Assembly (NCBI RefSeq): GCF_020921035.1
Contig: NC_063151.1
Coordinates: forward strand, 19,536,934 to 19,600,933
Length of the DNA: 64,000 nucleotides
Source of the DNA: Rhodamnia argentea
Taxonomy: Eukaryota; Streptophyta; Magnoliopsida; Myrtales; Myrtaceae
Direction of reading: 5' to 3'
The notes under the pieces are model-generated. The model was not told the origin of the DNA. It saw only the letters and a list, made by a program, of their open reading frames with translations, and did not search any database. Positions 23,598 to 35,966 of this stretch are shown here, in pieces (the stretch's first letter is position 1; each line of letters opens with the position of its first letter). A program made the translations under genes and the position numbers.

Positions 23598-26274
23598 TCA
23601 CAAATCAATGGACACCTCCAACGGCCCGTCACCCTCGTCCACGACAATCGTCTTGCAAACCTTCTTGCATGCCGTGATGATCTCGACATCGTACGTCCCG
23701 TGGAATCCCCGGAACCTAAACTCGCACTCCTCTTCGACCAGCCCGTGAGCTCGAGACAGCCACTCCTTCTTGAGGTCGAGCAGCCTCTTGCCGGCCTCGT
23801 TCACTTCCCCTTCTGCGTCGACCAAATGCGCGTTCTCTCGGCTCATGAACAGCTCCCAGAAGCCCCACAACATCACGCCCTCCACCGCAGGGTGCGCGAA
23901 GGCTTCTCGAAGCATGACCTCTAGATCGTCCGCCCTAACATACTCGTTGTTTGATGACACATCGAGCTCGGTGAACCAAATAGGCAGTCCAACCGTGGCT
24001 AGCTTGTCCAGTGCAGAACAGACAATGGACCCAACAGGACTATCTATGTGTCCTTGGATTCCTATTCCCCCGACCGGCGCGCCTTGCTTCTGTAAATCGA
24101 TCACGTGCTGCGCGTACTTCTCAGGCGACGACTTGGCATCCCCGCCGTCCTCCACGTGATAGTCATTGACGAATAGCTGAGCCGACGGGTCAAGCTGGTG
24201 TGCTGTAGTAAACATGGATGCCCGGATGCCCTTACCGAGCTTGTCCTGATAGAACGATCCGTGCAGCATCTCGTTGTTCACATCATAGTGCTTGAACCTT
24301 CCCTTGTAACGCGTCAAGAGCCCCGTCAGGCGGTTCTCGACCGCCTTCATCAGATCATTCTGGTTCAGGGCCCGGACCCATGGCTGGACAAGGCCTTCCA
24401 CTTCCCAGAAGATGCAGTGTCCCCGGGTCTGCTTCCCATTCTTGTCACAGAAGGCCAGCATTTCGTCGGCGTCACGGTAGTTGAAGTTCCCTTGCCGCGG
24501 CTCGGTCCAGTACCACTTGAGCTCGTTCCCAAACACAGCCCAGTTGAAGTGCTTCACGAAGAAGTCAACGAAATCCTCGTTGTCCAAGTTCGTCCTGCTT
24601 ATGCAGGATCCGATGGGGAAACTGTTGTCTCTCTGCTTGACCAACACGATGGCGCCGAGCAAGCCGCTCAGTTCTGAGGCCGTGAACTTTAGGATCACGT
24701 CACGCTTGCGAATCTGCACAAATGACAGAGAGAGGCAATCTTGTTGTGTAATTCATTCAAAGCATTCCCCTATCAAGCCTTCTCTTATGTCAAACAAATG
24801 ACGCAGAAGTAGCACTAGTACCATATCGATTTGCACGTCCAAGCATCTAAATCTCGCACATCGATCGACTGGAAATATCTGGAGCCCCGCGACCATCAAG
24901 TTAACGCCCTGATAGGGGCCTTGGATGTAAACCATGACCCTGGACGGTTGCTTCTCGAGCCTGAACGACCCGCCTATCTCATGCCATTCGGCATCACTGG
25001 CCTCGACTTGTCCCCCGTTCACCCACTGGCCATCGACACTGAGAGCTACATTCACAATCTGAGGGCCGAAAGCACCGGCGCCAACAGAAACCCACGCAGA
25101 TACTTGGTATGTCAAGTAGAGCTTGAGCTTGTCCGTGATTATCTGGGCAGGGCCCATCCAAGTCTGCGTCCGACCGGTCACGAGGATGTAGCGACCGCTC
25201 AGTGGCTCGTGAGGCCCCAGGGAACCTCTCGCCATTGGAGGGAGGACATGAGGCGAGCCGGTTTGAACACTTAATTTGCAGTTGCCAAGTGGGAACCACC
25301 CATTAGTCCCATCATCTAGATTGCTGTTTGCTATGATGTTTACTCCGAACTCCGGATCCTGCAATCGAAGCGAGTAAATTACTTGAGCTTAGCTGAAAGA
25401 TAAGCAGCTAAAACATTAAAGGCGCAACAATGTAAGACAAGAATCCGAAGCCTACCTCAATGATGGGCGGAGGAGAAGGAGGGGGTTTCGCCGCGTGCTT
25501 TACAACGCAATAATTCAGGAGAATCTCAATGCCGGCGGGTGGACCTTCGAAATAGATGATTATTTTGGAAGGCGAATTATTCATAAGGAATTTTCCCCGC
25601 AATTGCACCCAATCCTTGTCTGTTGCCTGCACACTGGAAATGCATATACACCATTTAATGTCAGCGATTCAGCAAATATGAATCTGGCATCCCCCACGTA
25701 GTAGCAATAGGCGCAGGCTAAACAGAACAAAGATCGCCTTCCACAGCGAAAAAAGACGAAATTTTTCTCTTGGAGATCAAAATATCGAATGGCATAGATA
25801 TCGAACACGATTGATAGAGTTAAAGCATTCTCTAATGGAGGGAATGAGAGGTGTGTTAATTGTTTAGGGACAACAAATGATAAGCATTCAGTTATGGTAC
25901 TACGAATGTATGCAAGTACTAGGAATGGAGAGGAAAACTGACTTCGCTATGCTTATGTACTGCTCGCGGAGATCCGGCAATTGTACATAAAGAGTGACCT
26001 GCACAGTACTAGTGGTGGCGTTTTTGCCGTAAATCCTGACCAAGGCATCGACTTCGTAGGCGCGCTTCCTTTGCACTCTTCCAGTAACCTCCTGCTGAAT
26101 CCCGTTCCAGCTCTGAGTTCGGCCAATCGTGGTGGCGAAGTACTTCCCAGACTGCGGCACGATCCTCCCATCGATCGAATCGCGCAAGGCAATCTTACAG
26201 CCTCGTCCGGCCCAATTGTTCAACCCATCCTCGAATCTGGGATTCAAGATGACGTCCTCATCCCCGGCGCTCAT
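23598..26274 (-). CDS. Endo-1,4-beta-xylanase, GH10 with two CBM22 modules
   Basis: Hydrolyses or transglycosylates internal beta-1,4 xylan bonds in the cell wall; plant members act in secondary-wall formation. Minus-strand exons are 25943-26274, 25456-25633, 24822-25358 and 23598-24713, giving 720 aa with closed phase. CBM22 modules lie at about 5-155 (ILNPRFEDGLNNW, then RTQSWNGIQQE) and 175-335 (NGWFPLGNC, then RTQTWMGPAQ). The GH10 barrel is at about 385-650, with the acid/base Glu497 in DVNNEMLHG and the nucleophile Glu598 in WFTELDV; RGHCIFWEVE and MLWGFWE are also intact. Plant XYN1-type enzymes usually have a third CBM22 in front. None was found upstream, and no signal peptide is visible. 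The ATG at 26274 directly follows a T-rich AG that could instead be a splice acceptor, so the protein may be N-terminally truncated or have unrecognised first exons. Confidence 0.88.
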
Positions 26275-26299
26275 TTCCTTTCAAAAAAATAAAAATAGG

Positions 26300-27464
26300 G
26301 AAGCATCAGGTGCATATTATCAAACATTTGATTAGCTAATGTGTTCACTTCCTCGAAGGAATTGCACGCGTTTACTGCACCGATTTTGAAGTAGCCAAGA
26401 ACCATGGAATGATGGAAAAACGAACAGTAATTCCATGAACATGTAAGCATTAGTTTAACTGGTCCATTCAGCATATGCAATCCATTCGCCGCCGCAACAT
26501 TTTAACAAAGCCGAAAGCTCGACCTGGGCACAAACTCAATCTTCCGCTAGACCCAGGAAAGAAAGCTTCTTGCCAAAACCCATTGAAACAGGATGACGCA
26601 GAAGGTGATGACAGAAGAAACAACACAGAGAAGCCATATCGCCAAATCATCCCATGCATCGAGGTTTTGGTGATTCATCCATAATCTTTCTGCGACCAAA
26701 AGTGGCAAAAGAAGAACATTTCGTGCATCACATACCAGAGGAGTCTTTGTGATTCTCTTGGTGTGTCTTTTCGAAAATCCGAACCGCTGTAGTAGCAAAT
26801 CGTCATTCTTCCTCGTTTTATAAGCCCACGCTTGTTCCCATGTCCGAGCAGCCTCCCGCAAAAGCTGGACCGACCAGCACACATTATTCACCAAGCAATC
26901 TATGTTTCTTCCCGCATTTTCGTGCCAATAACATTTTCGCCAGCTTCTCCTTCACCAGGAGAATTCCTCTAAGTCTTGTTTTGATCTTTAAGTTTCGGTT
27001 TTCTCATGCCATCTGATACTTTAAAAAAATTTTCTTTTTCATGCAATCGAGTCCTTCCATCATCGCCAGCGATCCGATGTCGTCAGCCTTCGCGTCTTCA
27101 AGATAAAAGAAGAAATGTTTCTTCTTCTTCTTCTTCTTCTTTGTCTTGCTTTATCTTGCAGAATCGTAATGCGATGTGATGCTTGAATTAGAAAAGAAGT
27201 CTGACCAAAAGAAGGACGAAGAGAATTAGAAAAGAAGGAATCGTGAAGTTTCCGGCACACGTGCTGTAGACACGGATCTTACTGTTGTTATCACAGATGG
27301 TTCTTGCTTCAGCCTGCGACTAGGAGCAAACTCCTATCTGAGGTTTTGGTGAAGATTAGCTTTCAGCAACAGCGAAGACCTGGTGGAGATTAGTTTGCCA
27401 TTTCGACATAGTAGTTCTTGAGCTCATGGCCCCTTTGCTAGTAAGTTTCAAACCAAAAAAACAG
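26300..27464. other. Upstream region of the xylanase gene, no gene recognised
   Basis: I searched this stretch on the minus strand for an additional CBM22 exon or a signal-peptide exon and saw none. A TTC microsatellite lies at 27119-27141. The frames at 26468-26894 and 27060-27260 have no family motif. Confidence 0.5.
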
Positions 27465-27999
27465 GGCCTAATCCCCTAAAAAATCCCAAACTTGAGGTTC
27501 GGTTTCAAATTTGTCCCAAACTCCAATCCAAATCTACCGCCAACTTTTTTTTGTCTAAAAAAAATACTAACTTAGGTTTAATTCCAAATCTGCCCTCGTT
27601 GGCCTTCTATCTAAAAATCGCTGTGAGTCGTCCTTAGTTTCTCTAATTTCCATATTAAAGAATAGTTTTATTTTAGAGATAATTTTGCACATCACATTGC
27701 TAATGTGGATCTCCTACCGAATGTGGAAATGCCAAGTCATACAAAATGGTGAAGGGTGAACGGGAGCATATTTGAGACTAGGTTGAAAATTAGTGATTTT
27801 TTTTTAATAAAAAAACAAGCTCGGGGTAAATTTAGGTCTAAAATTGAAGTTGGCGACTTTTTATGAACAAGAAAAGTCTGAGGCAGATTTAGGACTACAC
27901 TTAAAATATGGGATTTTTTTTTAAACAAAAAAAAAAGTTTATAGCAAAATTGAGAATAGAGCTAAAGTTTAGAGTTTTTTTTTTTTAAGGAATTAGGCC
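27465..27999. mobile_element. Foldback element
   Basis: The left end GGCCTAATCCCCTAAAAAA and the inverted right end GGCCTAATTCCTTAAAAAA bound a 535-bp element. Its arms repeat a phrase of the type 'AACTTGAGGTT..AAATTTG..CC' in both directions. No convincing target duplication (the flanks are A-rich). No coding content. Confidence 0.6.
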
Positions 28000-28941
28000 G
28001 ACAAAAAAGGGAGGAAGATTCATGTTAGACTTGGAATAAACCCCTTCGAGCATCCCTTGTCACTTGAGTTGGTGCACCTACCTTGGACCTTAACATAACT
28101 TCTCTACCCATCTCTTACCTTGTACCTTAACATAATATGTCTATCCATCTGAATTTGTACGAGGCAACTTCCATTTAGTGCTATTAATGATCTCTGAGAA
28201 ACTTTATGTGAGAAGACCTAAATTTTCTCTTGAGGTCCTTCTACCCCTAGCTTTATTGTCTTTATTCAATCATATTAGCTTGATCAAACTCGAAATCTCA
28301 TTTGACCAAAAAAAAAAACTCGAAATCTTGTAGGAGAATAGTACTCTTCAAGTCCTCGTGACATCAACAAACAAAGCAAGTTGGTGGCAAACAGCTGAAA
28401 TCTCGAATCGGCCAATTTAGTAAATCAACAGAGGATACAATCAACGATTGAATAATGGTACATTTTTTTTAATCCCTCGCGCTTAATAAATTCGATCTGT
28501 TCAATCCAACTACATTATCACTTGTCCTCCCAACTCCTTGGTGCAACATTTTTTTTTTTCTCTTTGCACCCCAAGGCCCAAGGGACAAACTCACACGTCA
28601 ACAATTGACATAATGAGTTATGAGTGAGAGCAATCCGAAGTTATTGGGTCGGTCATTGGGTACAATTTATGATCCTCTCATTAATGCCGCTAGAAGATTT
28701 GAAGAAAAGATTGTCCAAAAGTTTTTAAATCTATTATAAATCGATCACTTCGGTCATCAACTTTTCAATAATATTAATATAATCCTTTGACCGACTTCGG
28801 CCAAAAATCACTGTAATAATTAATACCAACGGTCCTATAAATCATTAAAGATTGAAGACTATATTGACATAATTAAAATATTTAAAATTAAATTGACTAC
28901 TGTTGGGGCAATCATTTAAGATCTGAATATGGCTGATGGGG

Positions 28942-29181
28942 TCACTGCTTTTTCTTATAGTTTCCTGTGGATGCCGGAAGGAAAGGGGACGACTTCAGTC
29001 CCAAAGGAACTCCTGGAATCGGGTGCGTCATGACGTGGTAGCTCTGCCCTTGTGGATGGAAGGTGGAAGAAGACGGCTTTAATAATGAAGTGGCGCAACC
29101 TTTCCTTTTCCAAGTTCTAGACCAGACCACCTCATATGCCTTGAGCATAATGCGCAAATGCAATTCGCCAGAGACTTCCAT
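28942..29181 (-). CDS. Small ORF of unknown function, divergent to the esterase gene
   Basis: A 79-aa frame that I do not recognise. It is included because a clean TATA box lies upstream on the same strand and because the upstream leader has a GC-rich, codon-like composition. The protein is basic, lacks an N-terminal signal peptide or membrane segment, and has a proline-rich C-terminal half ending in a lysine run. Two out-of-frame ATGs lie between the TATA box and this ATG, which weakens the case. It could equally be part of a non-coding transcript. Confidence 0.33.
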   Translation of the reverse strand: MEVSGELHLRIMLKAYEVVWSRTWKRKGCATSLLKPSSSTFHPQGQSYHVMTHPIPGVPLGLKSSPFLPASTGNYKKKQ

Positions 29182-29357
29182 AGATGCTGCTGCTGCTGCT
29201 GCTACGTTGGATTTCGCCTCGTCTTGTTGCTTTGAATTTTCTTTGACTCTTCTGGGTCATGCAAAGTCGAATTCGATGTCAGTGCTCGAAGCTACCGAAA
29301 GATCGGGAGAAAGCGAGGTGAAAGCTTTCTACTTTCATGGTGAGAATCGATCCTGCC

Positions 29358-29365
29358 TTATATAG
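29358..29365 (-). promoter_or_regulatory. TATA box on the minus strand
   Basis: The minus strand reads GCCTATATAAGGC here, a near-consensus plant TATA box. It lies about 180 bases upstream of the small ORF ending at 28942 and about 330 bases from the esterase start on the other strand. Confidence 0.5.
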
Positions 29366-29625
29366 GCTATGGCCCACACGGTTTGCCGACGAAAGTCGCG
29401 TTTGTTCGGTCTGAATCTCTTTTCACTTGATGGCCGAGACTTTTTTGAGTTGATCGCGCGGCGGTTCGTCTTAAAGGAAAAATTCAAACTTTTGCCTTCT
29501 CCGCCACGTTGATGTTAGCGGGGGTTCATAACGACGGCGTTTTAGGAGGGGGCCCATCACGAAGTCACCAAGCTTTTCTAACAGGGCGTTCGCTGAGTTG
29601 ACCAGGACCAACGACTCGTCTCTCC

Positions 29626-29626
<1 letters not shown>

Positions 29627-29657
<31 letters not shown>
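29627..29657. repeat. CT microsatellite in the esterase 5' leader
   Basis: Uninterrupted (CT)n tract ending about 40 bases before the ATG at 29697. Pyrimidine tracts in this position are common in plant 5' leaders. Confidence 0.9.
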
Positions 29658-29660
<3 letters not shown>

Positions 29661-29696
29661 TGTAATCGAGAGTTCGCGAATATCGGAGGCCTGATC

Positions 29697-32600
29697 ATGG
29701 CGACTCCGGAATCGGAGGTCGAGGCCAAGTGTGAGGCCTCAGACGGAGCAGGAAATGGGGGATCCGAGGCCGTCGCGTCCATTGACGTCGGAGACCAGAC
29801 GGTCGACGCGACGGGGAAGCCGAAGCCGAAGCCGAAGACTCGGAAGCAGCAGAAGAAGAAGAATAAGAGGACGAAGAGCAAATCCTACTACTTGCCCAGA
29901 TTCGCTTGCATGAGATCGGAGCCGGGCGAGGATGGCGGCTTCGACATGGAGGTCGAGGTCCCCGGAGAGCGTCCCCGTCCTGCTCACCTGATCGTCACGG
30001 TTAACGGCCTCATTGGCAGGTGAGTTTGCGCCGGGTGCGGCGTTTGGTTTTCGATGACGTTAGGCTTTTCGGGGATTCGATTCTCGATTGAAATGTTTCT
30101 GAGGCGTTCCAGAATCTTTGGACTAATGCACGCGTCTTTGTTACTTACTTATCGCTGCCGTTTTCGCTTCTTTTTTTTGGTACTTCTTTTGGGTGCAGTG
30201 CTCGGGACTGGAGATTTGCTGCCAAGCAGTTTGTGAAGCAGTATCCAGAGAAAGTTGTCGTGCACTGTGAGTTCTGGGTTGCGAATCTTATACATGATGG
30301 CTTTGAGATGCTTTTACTTTTTCAAATATTTAGAGTAGGTTCTTGCTATTGAGGATGCGAATTGAAGGACAAGCCACAATGAACAAGTTTCTGCAGCAAA
30401 AGCTACTGAAGGGCATGTAATATTCTAGAAAAGTAAAGAGCTCGAATATAATATATGGGTAACATAATTTGGAGTGAGTACATGACATACTTGATTAGTT
30501 TTTCACTTTGCTTTTGATCGCTTGCATTTGAAAATGTTGAGAAACTGCTATTATATTCTCTTCAATTGATTCGTATCCCCTGGGAGATGGCAGTTTCATC
30601 CTGATCTGGCAAACTGGCGTACATGATAAGCGGCATAAGCATTTTTTTTTTTTTTTGCCCCTAGGTATGTTCCCATTGATCTTATTACTGTGTCGCTTAG
30701 TAGCCAAAGATGACTTTTTGCTTGGAGAACTCATGGGGAATGGTGGAAAAGGACTATACATGATCAAACGGGTTTCTTGGCTTTTCCCCCTGTACATGAT
30801 AAGCAGGCACAGCTGATGAAGTTGTTTGAATACTTTTTAACCGATGCTTTCCGTGATACATAAAAGATGGGGAACCTCTTAAATGAGTGAACTTACCTCC
30901 ACTCAGATTATGACACTTCACCTAAAAGAAATGGATCATTCAGATGCAAGTCTCTGCAGTCCTTCAGTTCTCAATTGGGTGGATGGTCATGAGCATAGCA
31001 CAACTAGTCTGAAGCCTCCTCAAAGGATCCCAGTTGTTGAATAAGTTGTATTGGTTTAATGCTGGTCAATCATTATCACAACTTGGAAGATCTGTTGTTC
31101 ATGGAACAGTTTGGCATGCTTGGAGTCCTTAAGCTGTTCTTGGCAAAATTTTATCTTAAGCAGTTTTTTTTTTTTTTTTAAATTCATTTGTGATCAACAA
31201 TAGCTTTGGTAAAGAGGTTTGATAAGTAGTCGGGCTACATGTACTATGCTGATTTAACCATGATATGACTGAGCTGCATATAACGTGTAATGCAGGCAGC
31301 CGGTCTAACCCTTGCAGGTTGACTTTTGATGGTGTTGATGTTATGGGGCAGAGATTAGCAGAAGAGGTACATTGTATTGCCCGGAAGACGCTTTTTTCTC
31401 ATTCCTCTGTATTTCAGTCTTGCCTTGAATCTGCCTATCTTGAAGGCTTCCGAAGCTTAGAAAATTTGAAGTGTGTCTTGTTTCTTTCAGGTTAAGTCAG
31501 TTGTAAAGGATCAACCCACCGTTCAGAAAATTTCATTCATTGGTCATTCACTAGGTGGTCTGGTAGCAAGGTATGCAGTTGCAAAGCTCTATGGAAGTGG
31601 TCCAGCCAGTGAACCTACTAAAGTAAATGGAGAATGTGGGAGTGAAGAACCTGCAAATCATCACCTAGAAGATAAAAATACAGATAAAATTTGCGGACTG
31701 GAACCTGTGAATTTTATAACTTCAGCAACACCTCATTTAGGTTCAAGAGGTCACAAGCAGGTTATCAGTCATTCTAGTCTGTCTTCTTTTTCAGTGTGAT
31801 GTTTAAAGTTATTTTATCTGCTTAGGTGCTTTTTCAGGATGTTTAGATTTGGCCTGGTTCTATAGGACATACGCACATGTGCCTAGTCATGTTTATTACC
31901 TCGAAATTACAGTTCCTTTTTTTGTCGTTCTTGGACGTGACGGATTTTTTTTTCAGGTTCCAATGTTTTGTGGCTTTAACTCCTTGGAAAGGCTTGCTAT
32001 CCATTCATCAGGGTTCTTAGGCAGGACTGGTAGACATTTGTTTTTGACAGACAATGATGACGGCAAACCTCCTCTTCTTCTTCAAATGGTCAATGACAGT
32101 GAAAACATTAAATTTATGTGGGTTTTCATCAATTCACTTTCTTTGTCATTGAAATGTTTGAGTGCTTAAGGTGTCACATTTGTTGTCCTTGAAACCTTTG
32201 AATGCTTAAGGTGTGTATTTTTATGTCTTCAGCTCTGCTTTGAAGTCCTTCAAGCGTAGGGTTGCTTATGCAAATGCACAATGTGACCGTATCCTCTTGG
32301 TATATTCAAATTATTCTATTGTGTTGTTCTTATAATCAATCAAGCGTAGGGAGATCATACCATTTAAAAACTTTATTATAGGACGTTCAGCAGTTGGTGG
32401 ATTGGATATGACATTACTGGTCCATTTGTTATCATCCTTTTCTTATGTTTAACTTGACATTTCTGGTAGACCTAGTTGGATGGAGTACATCATCGCTTAG
32501 GCAACGGAGCAATCTTCCTAAGGTAATCTGAATTTGTTGAATCCTTTTGAATCACCTCTCTAGAAAATCACATTTGAGCTGCTCTCTTTTGCCAGCGTGA

Positions 32601-33342
32601 ACATCTATCAGCAATTGAAAAAAAATACCCACATATTATAAAAGTGGAAGGAGCAAAAACAACCTCTTCCGAGCAAGAAGACTCTTCAGAACATAAAAAT
32701 GATAGGAGAAAAACTGCTGAATTGGAAGGTTCGCACTTCGTATGTGGTTGCCGTTCACACTTATTGTTATCTTGCCGTGATCATGAGAGAGCTTCGATAT
32801 TTCCTTCTGAAGATGGGAGACATTTGCTTTGAGAGTGCTTATCTGAACACACATCAAAAAAGAACCTTTTTTTTTTCCATCAAATATTTGATTACAAGTT
32901 TCGCACTTTCTCATGTTGCCAAGAAATACTTAGAGCGATGATTTTTGGTGTCTGTGCTTGTTACCCATTTTTGTTAGCTTTCAAACGTTGATTTCCACTG
33001 AATAATTGCAGAGACAATGCTGAGAAGATTGACCACATTGAGCTGGGAACGTGTAGACGTAAGCTTCAGCGGAAGTAAACAGCAAATTTTTGCTCACAAT
33101 ACCATTCAGGCGAGTATTTAACACGTGAAAGTACGATTGGAATCACTCTCTCGCCTTAACAATTAAGTGATTCCAAAATTCATCGAGGTTTACTATACAG
33201 TCATGTGCTTCTTTGGCAATTTGTGACCGCGAGATTTTGCTGTTGTAGACACTTTTTCCTTGATATCCAGGTAAAAAATCAGTGCATCAATTCAGACGGT
33301 GAAGACGTGATCCAGCACATGATTGACAATTTTATTGTGTGA
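29697..33342 (+). CDS. DUF676 serine esterase/lipase, alpha/beta hydrolase
   Basis: Putative lipid or ester hydrolase. Ten exons: 29697-30019, 30199-30266, 31296-31366, 31491-31760, 31957-32117, 32233-32288, 32470-32522, 32596-32728, 33012-33109 and 33271-33342, giving 434 aa. A charged Lys-rich N-terminal region (about 40-63) precedes the domain start (PAHLIVTVNGLIGS). The nucleophile elbow GHSLGG has Ser174. Later blocks match the plant family: NFITSATPHLGSRGHKQVP, GRTGRHLFLTD, HLVGWSTSS. The likely triad His427 is in VIQHMIDNF near the C-terminus. The intron at 33110-33270 begins GC rather than GT (CAG|GCGAGT). Exon 8's donor GTTCGC is weak; a stronger GTATGT 11 bases later with an acceptor two bases downstream would give 437 aa instead. 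The Arabidopsis relatives I recall are the At4g25770/At5g51180 type; the substrate is unknown. Confidence 0.9.
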
Positions 33343-34437
33343 GTGAGTGAAATCGCTCTTGGCCTCTTGCGAGAACCGCCGGAAGGAATTCTGAAGTGAT
33401 CTCCTGGAGTCTGTCTCCGAATTCGTGGCAAACTGGAATGGTTTGACACAAGTTATGAAGCAGGCAAGCATTGCATATCGTATCAGAGCCACAGATGCAC
33501 TGAGAGAGACAGAGAGAGTAGACCGACAGAAGGTGATTGTATCTGTTTTACATTGGAGAGGCCCTAAATTATGAGAAAATATTCAGTAGTTCGTTAGCGT
33601 TACATCATCAATTGTTGACGTGCTGTGCATGTTTTTCACTTTGAACCAATCACAAATTGATAGATATATATATTAATTGGGTTTCAGGTGAGCAAAATAA
33701 AAAATCTCCATCCACCTCACTTTTCCTCCTCCATCTATGGCCACCTTGAGCCCAAATCTGCGCCTCCCTTTGCCGTCACCACCGGTACCGGCGCCGTGGC
33801 TGAGGCTGCCATTGTAGGGTGTCCAACCCTCTTTGTCGTCTTTGTAGTCCGCATTGCAGATAGGAAGTTGACCATCGCCACTTGCAGCCATGGCTGCAGA
33901 TCTGGAAGTTCTGCAGCAACTATGGAGGAGTTGGTATGGCTGTCGTGCTCACGGCCATGGCTCCAGATCTGGAACTCATGGGCGCAAGCTATTGATCTAG
34001 AGCCATGGCCACAAGGAACAACGGCTTGTTCAGTATCGGTTCCCATGGACGGCCAGATATCAAAAGCCGGAAGAGAAAAATTAGAAATTGACGCGACGCT
34101 CGCAAATCACCAAATATTTCTCCTGAGCATATGGATAATGACCTCTCTACATGGGCAAAAAATGCCAACGTGGATGTAATGCCGCTGGATAAATATGTTA
34201 ATCGTTCGCATTAGCATCTGGTATGATCTCTTGAGATGACGATACGTCATTAGAGATATTTGAACGGCTAAGATCGTCCAAGTTGAGACTCTCTCTCTCC
34301 CTTCTCGTCACCCAACACCTATATGGAGATGGCGCAAATTTTGCCGACTAAAGCATGCCATGTGTGCAATTATGTTGTAACTTTTCCCGAGTAGGCGATT
34401 CACTCTGCCAAAAAGCATCGCGTGGCATTTTATTTAG
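33343..34437. other. Gene-free interval after the esterase
   Basis: The first part is 3' UTR. The GC-rich stretch 33690-34050 gives overlapping frames on both strands without family motifs (repeated GCCATGGC and CAGATCTGGAA words) and looks like transposon core rather than a gene. Confidence 0.45.
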
Positions 34438-34936
34438 GAGTTAATATCACAAAAAATTTTAAATTAATACATCTGTGATAAATTTATTTCACATTATTTT
34501 TTTACCACTAAAAACCTCAAATTAAATTGTTAACCATAAGAAATTTCAAACTGGTATACGTATTGCAAATTTACCCTTTTGTTAGTTTTCGGTAAATCGG
34601 GTTAATACCACAGAAAATCTCAAATTGATACATTTGTGACAAATAGAAAGTAAAAATCGCAAACTAGTACACTAGTCAACCGCCATGTGTCATCCAACTT
34701 AACAATTTAATGGTAGAATTTAACGAAATTTAACGGATGGTAAATTTATTACAATGTACCAATTTGGGATAAGTTTATTACGGGTGTACCAATTTGAGAT
34801 TTTTGGTGGTCTAAAAAATAATTTGGAGTAAATTTGTCACATGTGTACCTGTTTGGAATTTTTTGTGGTCAAACAGATAGTTTGGGGTAAATTTATTACA
34901 AGTATACCGGTTTGGGGTTTTTCGTGGTATTAACTT
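34438..34936. mobile_element. Foldback element, 9-bp duplication family
   Basis: The arms GAGTTAATATCACAAAAAATT and, inverted, AAGTTAATACCACGAAAAACC pair. The interior repeats 'ATTTGTGACAAAT' and 'AAATTTATTACAA' phrases in both directions. The flanks TTTATTTAG and TTTATTCAA match 7 of 9. It is the same family as 49455-49820. Confidence 0.6.
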
Positions 34937-35164
34937 TTTATTCAACGGATGCCCACATTGAGCCAAACTTTTAGAGTTGCATACTTGGTCAACTAAAAAT
35001 AGTTCAAATTCTCAATAGTAAGACTGATAGAAGTCTAGATATTTATGGTGTCAGTGTCCCTAAATCAGATTTAGTGTAAGTTGAATTGAATTAAAAACCA
35101 ACGAGAATGAACTATATCGAATAATATGATAGATCTCAATATCTCAACAAGTTCATATTTTATA

Positions 35165-35462
35165 GAGATAAGTGCATTGGAAGTCTTAAAACTTGTCACG
35201 AAAGTGCAATGGAGTTCTAAAACTTTCAAAAAATGCAATTAAGTCTTAAAACTTGTCATAAAAGTATAATCGAGTCCTAAAACTTTCAAAATATGCAATC
35301 AAGTCCTAAAATTTTGTCACGAAAGTACAATCGAGTCCTAAAATTTTCAAAAAGAGCAATCCACGAGAAGATTTGATTTCACCGATTTAACAAGCTTTAG
35401 GACTTAATCGTACTTTTTTACATGTTTTAGAACTTAATTGCACTTTCCAACGCATTTATCCC
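35165..35462. mobile_element. Foldback MITE, 9-bp duplication family
   Basis: The ends GAGATAAGTGCATTGG and, inverted, GGGATAAATGCGTTGG bound 298 bp of repeating phrases 'AAACTTGTCACGAAAGTGCAAT'. The flanks TATTTTATA and TATTTTGTG match 7 of 9. Its arms resemble those of the larger element at 54411-55297 (AAGTCCTAAAA and ACTTGT words). Confidence 0.6.
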
Positions 35463-35966
35463 TATTTTGTGACTCAGCAGGTATCCCAATCCATCTTTGT
35501 CTGATCCAGTTTTAATGCATGAACTTGTTCGCTTCATAATATTCACAAGTAACAGATTGTAAACATGCTTTTCTAGAAATTCGTAGCAGAGGCAGAACAC
35601 CACTTACCGAGATTGTAAACATGGTATTCTTACATCTCGATTTGTTGATGCTGTCGCGCATCCTATTGTCACATTAAATCTAATTGTTTCTAATTGATTC
35701 TAGGGAAAAAGAAGAAGAAGAAGAAGAAGAAGAACATAAAATCTTTTGGAGCATAGGTGATTACATGTGTTATTGAAGGGGGAAGAAACATGGGATAGTT
35801 AACTTTATCACCTTTGTCGATAAACCTTCATTGAGAAATGAAACTACAAAACTACTAGAAAGAACTATTACATTTCCGGACTAAATGCACAATTAAAGCC
35901 TCGTTTAATTTCTCGCGGCGCCATCTAACACCATTGATGCAAACATTATTTGCTTGTTCAGTTACT

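Noticed and set aside
23770..24677. Plus-strand frames opposite the xylanase catalytic exon
   Set aside because: Shadows of the GH10 coding sequence, which has intact catalytic motifs on the minus strand.
26468..26894. Minus-strand frame considered as the missing N-terminal exon of the xylanase
   Set aside because: No CBM22 features, and no donor site in phase before its stop.
33688..34179. 163-codon plus-strand frame after the esterase
   Set aside because: Overlapping open frame on the other strand, repeated internal words, no family motif; probably transposon-derived.
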